A stretch of DNA of 64,000 bases from Melieria omissa (lineage: Eukaryota; Arthropoda; Insecta; Diptera; Ulidiidae). Position numbers and translations under genes: made by a program. The DNA lies in NCBI GenBank assembly GCA_963971225.1, contig OZ020269.1:78034450-78098449 (forward strand). Reading direction: 5' to 3'. Below, piece after piece: positions 1 to 11,950 of this stretch. The notes beneath the pieces were generated by a model. It made no database searches. It was not told the DNA's origin and saw nothing but the letters and a program-made list of their open reading frames with translations. Every line of letters starts with the position of its first letter. Within the stretch, counting starts at the first letter, position 1.

Positions 1-892
1 CCACCAGGGAGGAAATGATTTTTTGGAGTATTTCACCGGACAGGATATTCTAAACGCAGAAGCCATCGAGTTTTCTAACCGTCGGATATTGCTATCTACA
101 TCTACTGCCGAGGTTATTTCTGAATTGGGTGCCCTGCCCATTTTCTTCTTGGCTATCCTAGCGAACCTAGACCAGTTGGTACGTTTAGGGTTTCTATAGG
201 GTGGAGGGGGTTCGGCCCGAACATCTAAGTCGTAGAGTATCCAAGCATGATCCGAGAAGGACTTCTGATTGGATACCCTCCACTTATCCACAGATACTAG
301 TTCGTTTTCAGTTAGTAGTGTAACATCTAGGACCTCCTCCCAGCCACTGAAGCCTTCAGAGCTAGGAAAGGTGAAGGTCGGAGTATTACCCCTGTTACAC
401 ACTACCAGGTTAGTATTGATAATAAAATCGTAAAGGTACTCACCCCTTTCATTGGTCTCGGTGCTCCCCCATAGTGTGTGTCTGGTGTTGGCATCACACC
501 CTAGGAGCAGTGCACCGGTACAGCTAGCCACCAGTCTACGGGACCTCCTCCGGGGGCGCTGGCCGATCGTGCGCCATATATACTGAGGCTAGTGTCATGC
601 TAACCCCGTCAGCAGCCTCCAGCTTGACCACCGTAGCATCGCCTGTGCTGTGAAGAGGTAGAAGATACATGCAAAAATGTTTTTTTGCGACTATACAAGT
701 CCTCGGCTTACCGTCGATCCTTTTATAGAAGATATTGTAGTCGCTTCGTTGGAGCCCTTTCACCATAGTGCTCCGCACCCATGGCTCCTGGACGAGAGCG
801 ATGTCGACGTCCGCCTCCGATAGGAGGACGGAGAGGTTGTCCGTTGCCAACTTGGAGTGTTGGAGGTTGACTTGGACAACCTTCAATCCCAT
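1..892 (-). pseudogene. ORF2 endonuclease domain, partial and frameshifted
   Basis: N-terminal apurinic-type endonuclease (EEP fold) of a non-LTR polyprotein, which nicks target DNA to prime reverse transcription. It starts MGLKVVQVNLQHSKLA at 892 and includes VQEPWV. The frame closes at 536, but the adjacent frame continues at once with CDANTRHTLWGS, then NRGNTPTF and SFSDHAW, the usual Asn/Asp and SDH active-site motifs. One extra C in the run just before the stop explains the shift. The C-terminal RT lies outside the window. Confidence 0.85.
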
Positions 893-1921
893 TTAGACGT
901 CGGTATGGGGGGGATTGAGATCGCTGAGCTTGACGCCGTCCATCAGCTTTTCTGCGTCCCCAATCTCGTCGATGGCCTCCTCATCCCCGCCGGAAGAGCG
1001 GAACACCTTCACTTTTGCGTGCCGAACGCCAAAGCGAAGCTTATGGTCTGCCTTTTCCAGGGCAGCCAAGCTCTCCTCGGTGATCATGAGGAGGAATGAC
1101 ATGCTGGCCTTCTGCGGAGCCTCCGCTTTGATCACCTGCCAGTCAGTCATGGGTATTGAGGGGTTGTGCGCTTGCATATAAGTCACCAGTTTGTCGGTAT
1201 CCAGTGGCATATTTGGCAACCATATGCGAGCTCGTGGTCTCCTAGGGACCTCACTGGCCGGGATAAGCTTAAGCCTTAAGCCTCTCGCTGCCTCCCCTAA
1301 CTTGGAGATTCAGCTTTCCAGGAAATCCCGAGATTTGATTTAGAATTGATCCTCGCATTTGATTACCCGATATCCCCGGATAACCTCCGCAGAGTCGAAG
1401 CTGGGAAGAGGTGCCGCCGGGCTCGCAGTCAGGTTGCCCAATACATGGTCCATTACCAATTGGGTCAACCTGGCCTCGATTTCTCCCCACTTTTCCAGTG
1501 CTTCTTTGCCGCGGTTGGTGGTAGCGTCGACGAGTGCAACCTGCAGATGGTCACGCACAACGTCACTGAAGATCCTCTTCGGTTTCGACGGTTCAGCTGC
1601 CCCGGCCACTTTGGGTCTTTTGGTGTCACGGTTCGACTTCTCCTGAGTAGACCGGTTTCGCTTCGTCGCTTCAGTTTTTGGTAAGGTCGCTTGGTACTCC
1701 CGGTACTCATCGACTACCTTCTGAAACCGCACCTTGTCCTCCGCATCCTTGGGATGAGCAGTACCAGCGGCTTCGTTTTTGCTAATCCTGCCGAGGATAG
1801 CCAAAGCCCTCTGGTACTGCTTATACCTGGACGGTGGTCTAGGATTGGCCGGTTTCAGTTGGCCCCTTGCTGCAGCGAATGTCGAGGGTTTCTCAGAGAG
1901 GATTGGCGTGCTGTGACCCAC
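893..1921 (-). pseudogene. ORF1 (gag-like, DUF4780-type) of the non-LTR element
   Basis: The first part (1921-1340) is charged and low in complexity, with many K, R, P and E. It ends in a segment reading EVIRGYRVIKCEDQF. The second part (1219-893) reads as the C-terminal part of a DUF4780-like domain (motifs NPSIPMTDWQVI and LRFGVRHAKVKVF). In LOA-type elements this ORF1 protein is thought to bind element RNA. The parts are in different frames, so there is at least one frameshift between 1340 and 1219. The stop codon (TAA, 895-893) is followed directly by the ORF2 ATG (892-890), which suggests coupled translation. The DUF4780 assignment rests on recalled motif similarity. Confidence 0.7.
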
Positions 1922-2530
1922 AGTGCCAGGCGTCTCTGAGGAAATGGGTATGATTGTGTCCTGGCTTGAAGCCAGGAGTTCGTCTTCGGAGGATGTTCCC
2001 GGAACTTCTCTCCTGTCCGTTCGTCTATTGTCCTTGTCCGAAGTCGTGATTTGTCCGAGGCTGGGTTTTTTGAAGTCATGTCAACTGGTTCGTACGGTCA
2101 CCTGCCCGACCTGGCGGGCTGTGCTAAAACACCGAAGTGCTAGCACGGTGACCAAAGCAAGATTGGGGAAAGGGAGGGTCCGTCACGGCATAGCCCCTTA
2201 CCGTGATAAGGCCACCGTTCCTTCCTGAGGCGGCCAGGTATCAGGAAAGCTCCGTTCGAATACAGCCGATATTACTCCCTGGCTGCAAATCAGTCCGATG
2301 GGCACGGGTCGCATAACACCCCGGATTAGGGAGGTTTTCGCTGTGCTACCTTAGCCGACCACGACCAGAACCAGATCTGGAAGTGGCCGTTTCCAGCCGT
2401 TACCACGCGGAGGTGTTAGCACACGCTTCCATCAGCCAACTCAGTTACGGCACGTACACTTTCCAGTGTTACATGTTGATCCCCCTGAGTGACTGACGGC
2501 ACGACGGCCTTGATGGCCATGATTTTTGGG

Positions 2531-4729
2531 TAGTATTTACGGACTTTGAGTAGTACACTTACATATTTTCTTCACAGTATACAAAATCGCAAGGATTCAT
2601 CAACTACTAAATCAAATACTAAGTTTCAAAACACATTAAGAATTTAATTTATAAAAAAAGTGAAAGAAACAATGTAATTTACATGTTTTTATTATATACT
2701 AATAGTAATTTGTTTGGTGGCAAAGCAATAATCGCTTAAGTCCTAAGCGACAATCGTTTTTGACCACAGATTTAATAATACTTCTTTTTCGATGGACTTC
2801 AACGGAAAAAATGTATAAAGCTTTGATACAATACTTAATCTTAACCAAAATGTACTTTATATAATACTCGAATTATATTAATAGACGTGGTTTAGCATGA
2901 TTTACATATTTGCTGATATTTGCTCAAATAGGGAAAAACTGGCAAGATGTTTTCAACAATATAGTAGCTTAATATTTGCATATCTAGAATACGTACAAGT
3001 TCTCGCCTAATGCAGCCCAATTTATAACTATTTGTCTACTCTAAAAACCCCAGTTTGAATATATTTTTATAAAAAAAAATATACTGCAATTTTTTTTTAA
3101 AGGTTTTTTGGTAAAGGTTTTGGGGTTTTAAAATACCTGAAGTTTAAAATTCCATAACAAAAATTATGTGTTATTAATTTTTTTTAATAATATCGCTCGA
3201 ATATTACTTTTAGCACTTCAAGAGAACAAACATGAGAAACCAATTAACACCAAAAAAACGAAACACGACGAACAATATTTTTTATTTATATTTTCTTAAA
3301 AATGGCACAATTTTGAGCATACTTTAAATTTAAAAATTAATTTGTATGCTTCCACTGGTTGAATAAAAATGCCAAGCCAAAGAGAAATCGGAAGATTTTA
3401 TACACTTTTATCAGTATATTCCAATGATTGCGAATTACACGTTTCATCTCAGTTTAATTTTTTCTGACTTGTCGACGTCCCAACAACCACTTTATTGTCT
3501 TTATCAAATTTTAAAAGATTCCTACAAGAATATGCTAAAATATTGAGTTATTTTGTATTTAAATACAGTAATATAACTGATGTTCTTTTTTGGGTATCGC
3601 ATCCGTTGCGTTTGGCAACGCGGTTAAAAGGGTCACCTTGAAACACAAGTGATAGAGTTGCTCACAAACCAAGGATATTTGGTTAGAAATAAAAAACGAC
3701 AAAGACGACTTTTAAAGTCATTGTCGTACATTCTTTATTATTACATTGTTGTTATTGTTAAAAACGACAACGTTGGTTTAAATTTCGTCCTTCGGCAATG
3801 TTTAGTTCGGTAACATGTTTGTATATTCTTTTCTTAAAATTACAGTTGCCACTCAACTAAAATTTTTTGTACCAAAATTTTATCAAAAAAGGCCAAAAGT
3901 GGAAGCGAAAGGACCATTTTATGTTCGCCAAATTGTTTTTTAACATCGAAGCAAAACATAACTTTAATATCGTAATTGTTTTGCTTGTACGTTTTTATCT
4001 CAGAAAATAGTAGTATAATCGGCCTGTGGGTAGTACGGTAGTACAAATGACGAAATACTAGCAAAATACTACTATAGTAGTACGTTCGGCAGCACTGGGT
4101 GCGCGGCCGCAGCTTCTCAGCTTACGCTCTCGCGCTCTGTGCGTTCTCGTTCCCTTTACTGCTTTCACAAACGGGTCCCACCGCTGGAACCCGCAAAGAA
4201 ATTTTTCTTTACACCAGATGCGTATTCTGTATATTGTTTGTTCTGTGGTTAAACTTACGAACGCTCCCAGCATCATTATGACTACATATTAATGTAATGT
4301 AACTTTTGCAACTTGCAATATTTTAAGCATAACCTAAAACTTTCATCTTTGATCCGTGTTAAAGAACTCGTGTTTCGCTGCTGTAATTAAAGCTACCAAG
4401 CGAACATTTGCCAGCAAGAATTCGTACCGGAGGTTAAAAACGCCATTTGGAGTTTATGTACACAATCGGAGGCGCCAAATGTGGGAGTAATGTGCACGCG
4501 CGCACACACACATACATATGTAATGGGAAGGTATATGCAAATTATTTAAGGGATACAACGTGAAGAGCACCATCCGGCGTTCGCATCAAGTTATCACACG
4601 AAACTTTTTACTAAAATAATTGAATTGAATTTAATATATAGGTACATGTTATGTATACGTAACATATAATTTTTTTATTGATTGACTGACGGACGTACTT
4701 TTAATTTTTTCGAAAATCGATATCTGATA
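2531..4729. other. AT-rich non-coding stretch, no gene recognised
   Basis: Mostly A/T-rich sequence. A slightly GC-richer island at about 4080-4300 gives short overlapping ORFs on both strands (4058-4281), none with recognisable motifs. A short CA/GC dinucleotide run lies near 4495-4520. No TIR pair, tRNA or coding exon was found. Confidence 0.5.
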
Positions 4730-6590
4730 GGATCAACGATAGGTTAAAGTTTGTATAGTGTAGTGCCGTCTAAGATTTCTGGTGGGAACATTAAACCTTA
4801 CCAACTCCAACAGTTGCGGGCAATCAATATTACCATTGATAATGTTGTAAAGAAAAATTATTGCTGCGATCGCTCTTCTATTTTGAAGAGAATGCAGACT
4901 TATTAATTTGCACCTTGAACTATAAGGAGGCAGGGGTAAATCAAAACGCAAATGTGCCAAGCAGTACTTCATAAAGATTTTTGCACACGTTCAATCCTTT
5001 TATTGTGAACTTCATAAAGCGGATTCCATATTATGAAGGCATATTCGAGACTAGATTTTACGAAGGCATTGCACAATAACTTTTTAGTGTACGGGTCCTT
5101 AAATTCAGAGCTATTTCTTTTGATAAAGGCTAAGGATGAGAAAGCTTTAGGAATGATAAAGTTAAGGTGCTCAACAAAAGTAAAGGCGGAATCAAAAACG
5201 ACACCAAGGTCGCGTATTCTATCTACTTTAGTTAGAGGGGTATCAGAAAGAAAGTAAGTTGAGAGTATTTTATTTTGCTGCTTGGTGTAGGTTACAAAGT
5301 AGAATTTACTTGTGTTTAATGCTAATCTATTTTTGCAACACCAGTCATAAAAGCTATTTAACTCAGCTTGAAGTACTTGTATATCAATCAAGCTTTTTAT
5401 TCTAAAGAACATTTTTAGATCATCAGCATATAAAAGGTAATTGCAGTTCTTAAAGCAAAAACTAACATCATTAATGAAAATAACAAACAAAAGAGGACCT
5501 AGTATACTTCCTTGCAGAACTCCAGAAGCGGCAATATAGGGGAGTGACTTTCATTGTCGATGACGACATAATTTACTCTCTTAACCTTCACTCCGTGCTT
5601 GGGGTATACAGTTCCCCACAACGACATGAAACATGAAATTGTGAAGGTTTTTAATTCTAAACGATATATTTATAATTATATCATGGGAAAGGTATTGATG
5701 AGAGGATATAGCCAAAAAACGCACACAAACTGTTTGTTGTGCTTTGGGGAATAAATGACCCCGTTTCTTTTACCAATACATTTTGTATGCAAAACTTATC
5801 CAAGTTCTGAACCACTCAAGTTCTAAATCACGAGCACACTCACCGGTGGAATAACAGATTCAAAGAAGGTGTGCAAATAAATAACATAAAAATACTAATT
5901 CAAAAAAACAAACCACAACAACATTAATAATATTTCATACTATAATGATAATATAATTATTTCCCAAAAAAAACTATTATTTTACTCATTCCCATACAAA
6001 CTATACTGGTTCAAAAATGGGGAACTCAGTTCCCCATTGTACGGGATTAGGGTGTAAAAACCATGCACAGAGTGAAGGTTAAACAAGTAGGTCTCAATAC
6101 TTGACAAAAAAATCGAGTGAAATCCTAATACTCGCAACTTGGCTAATAGCGCGCTATGAGAGACTCTGTCAAACGCTTTGGATATGTCCGTATAAATGGA
6201 GTCAACATGACAACCATTCATGAAAGCTGAGACACAGTAGCTTGAGAAAACAGAGAGATTAGTTACAGTGGATCTCCCAGCAACGAAACCATGCTGACAA
6301 GGGCAAATTAGGTGTTTGACAGAAAAAGATAGCTTAGGAATTAGAGTTTTTTAAAATAACTTCGAGATTATAGGAAGTTTCGAGATTGGTCTATAATTAG
6401 ATACCTCATCGTTTTACCACTTTTGAAAATAGGGTTTACAAAAGTAACTTTCCAGTCACCTAGAAAATTTCCAGTTTTTAATGATAAATTGAAAAGCATT
6501 AAGAGAGGTTCAGCAATTGCCGAGACAGACTTTAATACTTTTTCAATTTTATTTTAGTCATTGAGAACTCTAACCCATAGGTTGATACTT
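4730..6590 (-). pseudogene. Jockey-type reverse transcriptase relic, split by a MITE
   Basis: Minus-strand RT pieces in order: about 6480-6222 (GNFLGDWKVTFVNPIFKSGK, then CQHGFVAGRST), 6221-6083 (YTDISKAFDRVSH, palm motif A), 5580-5490 (VLQGSILGPLLF), 5490-4969 (LLYADDLKMF, catalytic YADD; then SSLEYAFIIWNP) and 4972-4733 (C-terminal tail). The order is that of Jockey/CR1-group RTs. There are stops and at least two frameshifts. The endonuclease is absent, so this is a 5'-truncated copy. The frame is interrupted at 6082/5581 by a TTAA-flanked element, and removing that element with one TTAA rejoins ...SIETYLF to KRVNYVV in frame. Confidence 0.88.
5585..6078. mobile_element. piggyBac-type MITE (494 bp) inside the RT relic
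   Basis: TTAA flanks both ends (5581-5584 and 6079-6082). The terminal inverted repeats are CCTTCACTCCGTGC and CCTTCACTCTGTGC (one mismatch in 14). A palindrome GGGGAACT-C-AGTTCCCC lies near the right end and a related GTTCCCC near the left. It has no coding capacity. TTAA duplication is diagnostic of piggyBac-superfamily transposition. Confidence 0.9.
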
Positions 6591-6836
6591 GTACATCATC
6601 AAATTCGAATTCAATTTCCAAATCAACTTTGAAATTCAAATTTTCTAGAAGTCCTCTATTACAATAGAGGTGTTCGTGATGTAATTTATTGGGATTTATA
6701 TAAGGCATTTTTAAGCAAATTTTAAACTAATAGTGAATTTCAAATACCAATAGTTTTTCATTTCCTAGCGATTCACTGTTCGAATGCAAAGTTTTGATTC
6801 AGATTTTCAAATGTACCGAAAGCAATGCACTCTTCA
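6591..6836. other. Non-coding stretch between the RT relic and a hAT-type element
   Basis: No ORF or repeat recognised; ends in the 8-bp TSD ACTCTTCA (6829-6836) of the next element. Confidence 0.5.
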
Positions 6837-8290
6837 TTAAGTCCGACCGATTAATCTGCATCGGCCACAAAAATTTGAATCGGCATCGGCCTTGTTTGGC
6901 CACATCGACCTATTTTCCGGCTTTATTTTTTAATTCCAATTTTTTTAATTTTTTCAATCAATCACACTGTACTTCTTTATCATACCTTGCACCGTAATTT
7001 TAAGTTGAAGAAGAAACTGAGTCTTAATGCAATAGCTGTTAATAAATCGTGTTGACGCCAGTGAACACGTGGAATATATGTATATTATATGGAATATTAT
7101 AGTATTTATAAAAATACATGTTAATATGTTAATGTTAATGTATACGCTGGATTCTCTTGTAATTTTATTAAAATTAAATTTTTATTTTTCCGATTTTGTG
7201 TTATTTATGTAAAATATGTTACAGGCAAAGGTTTATTTGCTTTCGTTTTTTGTTCTTTTGTAAAATAAACTATTTTTGATTGAATCCATTCCACAGTGAT
7301 TCATTCCATAGACAAAATTAAAAAAAAGTCTCAGAATTTAACGATTTTGAAAGGTAAAACTCCAAATAAGAAACCCCAAAAAAATCTTCGTGAAAAAAAA
7401 TTAGTGCAAGTGCAAGAGCTGCTCAAAGTCGGAACTTTTTTCAAAAAAAATGGTAAACACATATTTCCTTTTGTTTTAGTCTATTCAGTAAAAAAATTTT
7501 AAAAATACATGGTTACTACGAAGTTGTTAAAACTTTCAAAATAGCTTAAGAAATGATGTGGCCATTTTCGCTTTTAATGTTTTCACAAAACCTGCAATGC
7601 TGAAGCTTTTACTTCACTTTTAAAATATTTTTCAAAATTGAAAATCTGAAAATTAGCAAAACTTAGAGGAAAATATCTAAAAAGTATGTGAAAGTATGTT
7701 CCTGGATTTTGTTTTATTTTAAGAAGCATTCTTTCTTTGTCGGCTAATGTAATTACATCCTCCGATATCTTCCGATCTCAGAAAATAATTCAATTTGAAA
7801 AGTGGTGTAAACATCTATTTTTCTACAAAATTTATTTTTTCCATGCCTAAAGGTATGCAATTAGCATAAAAAATTTAAAAATCTGCATATATACAAAACA
7901 TACATCTATTATTATCATTTTTATCGCAAACCTAAGAGGTCCTCATACAATTTCTGTTACTTTTCGCAATTACCAATGTTGACGTAACTGATTAAATGTA
8001 AAATCTGGAAAATCTTGCCAATACACTTGATGTTATAGCTCTCCAAAAATGACGAAAATTGCAAATTTAAGTCTCAGGCATTGCCGAACTACAAAAGTTT
8101 AAGAAAAACAAAATGGAGATTTCACTTCAGCAGACCATGATTAACTAGTATACAAGAACGTTTATGAAGAACGGACCACTCCTTCTAATTTTTTCCCGCG
8201 GTTGCATGGAGTCGAATCACTGTGCATTCATTTAAATTTTTACGGCCGATTAATCGGTATCCGCCAAGAGTGGGAATCGGTCGGACTCTA
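6837..8290. mobile_element. hAT-type non-autonomous element, outer
   Basis: Flanked by an exact 8-bp duplication ACTCTTCA (6829-6836, 8291-8298). Its ends read TTAAGTCCGACCGATT and, inverted, TAGAGTCCGACCGATT (14 of 16 match). An 8-bp TSD with a TAGAG-type end points to the hAT superfamily. Subterminal motifs repeat CATCGGCC. No transposase is present. A second element occupies 7294-8222, leaving about 525 bp of its own sequence. Confidence 0.85.
7294..8222. mobile_element. hAT-like element, copy 1 (CAGTGATTC ends)
   Basis: Its ends are CAGTGATTCATTCCAT and, inverted, CAGTGATTCGACTCCAT. A full-length copy in the opposite orientation lies at 58357-59227 with the same order of internal segments. 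The CAGTG ends suggest hAT, but I could not find a clean 8-bp target duplication for either copy. It is non-coding. Confidence 0.75.
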
Positions 8291-8298
8291 ACTCTTCA

Positions 8299-8991
8299 CT
8301 ATTCTACTAACGGGCTAGTTACCGCTATTTTCAATTAAATGAGCACTCGCACAGTCTTACAAAATAAGTAACAAAGAAAAACAATTACATAATTCGACTA
8401 ACAACTGTGAAACTGCGGACGATTCAAGTTCTCATTTTGGTCTTTTCCGCAACCAAATATCGCAATGCAACACTGCACCACTAACTTCGAGTCTCGAATC
8501 GCCTCGCACATGCCAAAGAGAGAACGTTCGTATCTGACATTTCTGACAACGAAAAAATATGCACTATTTAGGCATATTTCGTGATAACTTTTATTAGAGA
8601 TATTTGGGGAATATTTTATCATATCTTGTCAAAATTATTACATCTAAGTGTAAAAGTTAAGTACGTATAAAGAAACACTTCATTATAAAGTGACGGTGCG
8701 CAGCAAAGCGGGCTGGCAAAAACAGGCGGTGCGCGCAACCGGAGACCTTGTGGTCTACGCTGGGCAGCTGTCAGATATTTTTCTTATTCGCGGAAAATCA
8801 TGCCCCATAGTCTTCCAAAGCCAACAAGCAGTGATATTAGCGGAGAGATAAGTTAACTTGCATACTACAGCAATAGTTAATTGTAGGAGTGTTTCGACTT
8901 AAGTTGTAACTCCCTCGCCTTGTGAACATAAATAGCGGGTGCTTAGGGGCCGGTGCACTCGAGCGAAGACTGTCGTATACGCTGGGACATC
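8299..8991 (+). other. 5' flank and probable 5' UTR of the SMYD4-like gene
   Basis: No ORF with recognisable content. GC rises from about 8690 (repeated GCGC-rich segments), consistent with promoter or leader sequence of the gene starting at 8992. I cannot place the transcription start. Confidence 0.4.
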
Positions 8992-10845
8992 ATGGATGTG
9001 TACGACGTGAGCGACGATCTGGTGAAAAAGTTAAACGACTGGAAACTGATTGGCATAATATCAGGAAAATTCAACGAGCTGAAGGAGAACTATTCAAAGG
9101 TGAATTTCGTGGAGCACGCGCTCATCGACTTCAAGTACATTGAGAAAATATCACTAAATGTTAAACTACGCGAAGAGAAGTGCAATAAGAAGAGTTCCGA
9201 ATATCGCATGTTGGGCAACGAACAGTTTTCACTCAAGAACAGGAAATACTTTCAAGTACATACTAGTGGCAGTTCGTTTGTGCTGTAACTAAAAGAAGTA
9301 TTTGTATTTGCAGGCCCTGGAACTGTACAACAAAAGTATTTGCTACTCAGAACTCGGCTCTGAGAATCTTTCCATCGGCTATGCTAATCGCTCAGCGGTG
9401 CTGTTCGAATGGAAGCGCTACCGCGAGTGCTTGGATAACATAGAGTTGGCGCGCAAAGCCAACTACCCGGCGAGATTGATGCATAAACTGGATAAACGCG
9501 AGAAAGACTGCCGTCAACTGCTAACCAGCCAACCCCCCGACCTCCAGCCCTATGAATTCCAGCTGTCATTTGAACCACATCCGCAGTTGCCGCACATTGC
9601 CGACTGTTTGGAGCTGCGACGCACGGAGGACGAAGGCCGCTTTATTTGCACAAAACGCGACCTGGTCGTCGGTGATGTTATCGCCACCGAGGAGCCCTTT
9701 TGTTCCACACTCTTGCCACCGATGCGGTACATACGCTGCGCCACCTGTAAGGAGGAGAACTACTTGACGCTCATACCATGTGACAGCTGCTGCTCGGTAA
9801 TGTTCTGTTCCGAGAAGTGCCGCGATCAGGCCGTCGTCACCTTCCACAAGTACGAGTGTCCCATCATCGACTTTCTGCATAGGATGTTCAACAAGATACA
9901 TGGCATAGCGCTGCGAGTATGTCTGTCAGCGCTAGAGCTCTTCCCCACCGTAGAAGAGCTTATGGCTTTTTGCGAGGATCCCGAGAACCAGAACAAATCA
10001 GCCTTCGACCTGGACTACACGAACTTCACAGCACGTGAGCACTATCGCGCCATACATGGCTTGGTGACGAACCAGCACCTGCGCTCTGTTTCCGATCTCT
10101 TTCAGCGTTCGGTAGTGTGCGCCGTTTTGAAGCACTTTATTATTGAGCACACGCCACTGAAAGAATTTCTCGGCGGCGAAGAGGGCGAAAATTTCTTTAC
10201 GGAACTATTATTCCGCCACCTGCAGACGTCTCCCTCAAATATGCACGGTATCGACCTTGTAGAACAGGTGAACGAAACTAAGGACGACCAGACGCACTCA
10301 TCTGGCGCCTTCATTTTTCTATCATTGCTTAATCACTCGTGTGCCCCCAACACGCTGCGCGTCTATAGGGGCACCAAGGCCTACTTATTCGTCTTCCGTC
10401 CAATACCAGCCGGCGGAGTGCTTTACGATACCTATGGGTAAGCTGACTGCAACACTAAGCAGTTCTTGGCACTTTTCATCTACCTATCCCTCTCAATCTC
10501 GGTTGCAGACCGCATTTTGCCATCTTCTCCAAGACGCAACGCATGGAAACACTCTCGCTGCAGTACCGGTTTACCTGCAAGTGCGAGGCCTGCGATAACG
10601 ATTACCCAAACTTTGGAAAACTGCAGCCCAAGCTTTTTGTACCGTATGTCAACGACGAGACGGACATGAAGAGCCTCGTAACGTATAACTATGACTTTGC
10701 TCTGGAAAATTACCGGAAGTACTGTGAATTTCTAACAAAGCATGCAGACGCCTACCCCTGCGATCAAATCAGCTCCGCGGAGGAATGCCTCAAAATGGCG
10801 CTACACATCCTCGTTGACGCGGTGCCACTAAAAGCAAAGATGTAG
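8992..10845 (+). CDS. SMYD4-like SET and MYND domain protein (3 exons)
   Basis: Exons 8992-9255, 9314-10437 and 10509-10845 give 574 codons. The introns (58 and 71 bp) have GT...TTGCAG ends, and the splices join KYFQ to ALELYNKS and DTYG to PHFAIFSKTQ. Residues about 65-170 look like TPR helices. A MYND zinc finger at about 228-268 has the CATC...CDSC...FCSEKC...H...C pattern. It is inserted in a SET domain whose NHSC motif (about residue 427) and Y-G-PHFAIF segment form the S-adenosylmethionine and substrate site. A post-SET CKCEAC follows at about 485. SMYD proteins are lysine methyltransferases; the substrate of this one is unknown. The start chosen is MDVYDVSD; an in-frame upstream ATG (8953) would add 13 residues. 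It looks intact and has much higher GC than its surroundings. Confidence 0.93.
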
Positions 10846-11570
10846 ACAACTGCCGCGAAGGCGCGCTCTCTCCCACAGTGGTACGGAAATCAAATCGTTG
10901 CCATAAGTCAAAGCAGAAACTTGCAAGGTTTAGGCATACTCCAACAGTAGATTGTAAAACCAACTCAATTTAAGCGAAAAGTCTGTACAGAATGCACGTA
11001 TTAGTAGAGGAATCATGCGCCTAAGCATTTCTCCATAGGGTCTGCATAATATCCCCCTGAACTTGCGACTACTCATGAAATGTTCATGATTTTATATTTA
11101 TAAGAAATTATTTTTGCACAAAACCATTTGGACGTTTTTGAAATGCCTAATATTTATTTCTGATTATGCCATTGAGTCATCTATTCACGATTATTTCGGA
11201 TCGTAAATTTGTTTTATATTAAAATTTGTCTGCATTGAACATTGCACTCAGAAGTTTGCAAACCGTTATACAGCAGCATTGATCGTGTCGCCACTCACTG
11301 CAATGCAAACCAGCCTTAAGATACCGTCAGCACTTTTTGTACAATTTTTACGACCGTAGAGTAATTGAGAAAATTATAAAATATCATCGAGACCAAGAGA
11401 ACAACTTCTACTTTATTTGCCAATATTTACGAAATCCCGCTGCTGCTCAAAAGCCAAGCAGCAGTAAATAAAATTGAGGGGTACCCTCCGAACAACTCAA
11501 AATTGTACACTCTATCGCTCGACACTGAACACTGAAGTCTTCGAATTACTTTTGTAATTAAAATTATTTT
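10846..11570 (+). other. 3' flank of the SMYD4-like gene
   Basis: No gene seen. AATAAA hexamers occur near 11466 and could serve as a distal polyadenylation signal. There are no repeats with recognisable ends. Confidence 0.4.
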
Positions 11571-11747
11571 TTAGTGACTACTTATTGTTGTAATCTTATT
11601 TTGATAAGCTAAAAAAACGCTTCGTTCGACAATCACGGGAGTGCATTCCGATGGATTGTGGACGTTAGTCAATCCGATTGCCGAAGCCGTTCCAAACAGA
11701 CAAAAGCAGCAGCAACCATTTACCGTAAGCACTACTCGTTTTGGCAT
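11571..11747 (-). CDS. Possible small ORF (58 aa) with hydrophobic N-terminus
   Basis: Closed ORF starting MPKRVVLTVNG with an in-frame stop upstream. After the basic MPKR comes a hydrophobic, cysteine-rich stretch (residues 5-27) that could be a membrane anchor or signal. The polar remainder includes NPSECTPVIVERSV. Base composition here is higher in GC than the flanks, as expected for coding DNA, and it lies just downstream of OSCP1 on the same strand. I do not recognise the family. It could be a chance ORF or an exon of a spliced gene. Confidence 0.35.
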   Translation of the reverse strand: MPKRVVLTVNGCCCFCLFGTASAIGLTNVHNPSECTPVIVERSVFLAYQNKITTISSH

Positions 11748-11950
11748 ATTTGACACCAATTAAAATTTTTAATTTATTAAAACATTTTGTTAAATGTAAA
11801 AAAACAACACACTAACTTCACAAAGAATCTAAATAAAAACACAGATTATTTTAACAGATGATAGTCGGAGTGTATACTTGTGTTGTTCGTAGCAGTGCAC
11901 ATCATGCGTGGAAAGCAACGACCTCAGAGTCCGTTTACCAATGAAGTCGT

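Larger units (their letters stand above)
1..2530 (-). mobile_element. LOA/I-type non-LTR retrotransposon, 5' half
   Basis: Minus-strand element running off the left window edge. From right to left it has a GC-richer 5' untranslated region (about 1925-2530), ORF1 (1921-893) and the start of ORF2 (892 downwards). The GC content drops sharply to the right of about 2530, which marks the 5' boundary. The order gag-like ORF1 then APE endonuclease is that of LOA/I-group elements. Several frameshifts show this copy is dead. Confidence 0.85.

Noticed and set aside
1340..1710. Several plus-strand ORFs opposite the retrotransposon ORF1
   Set aside because: They are shadows of the GC-rich minus-strand coding frame.
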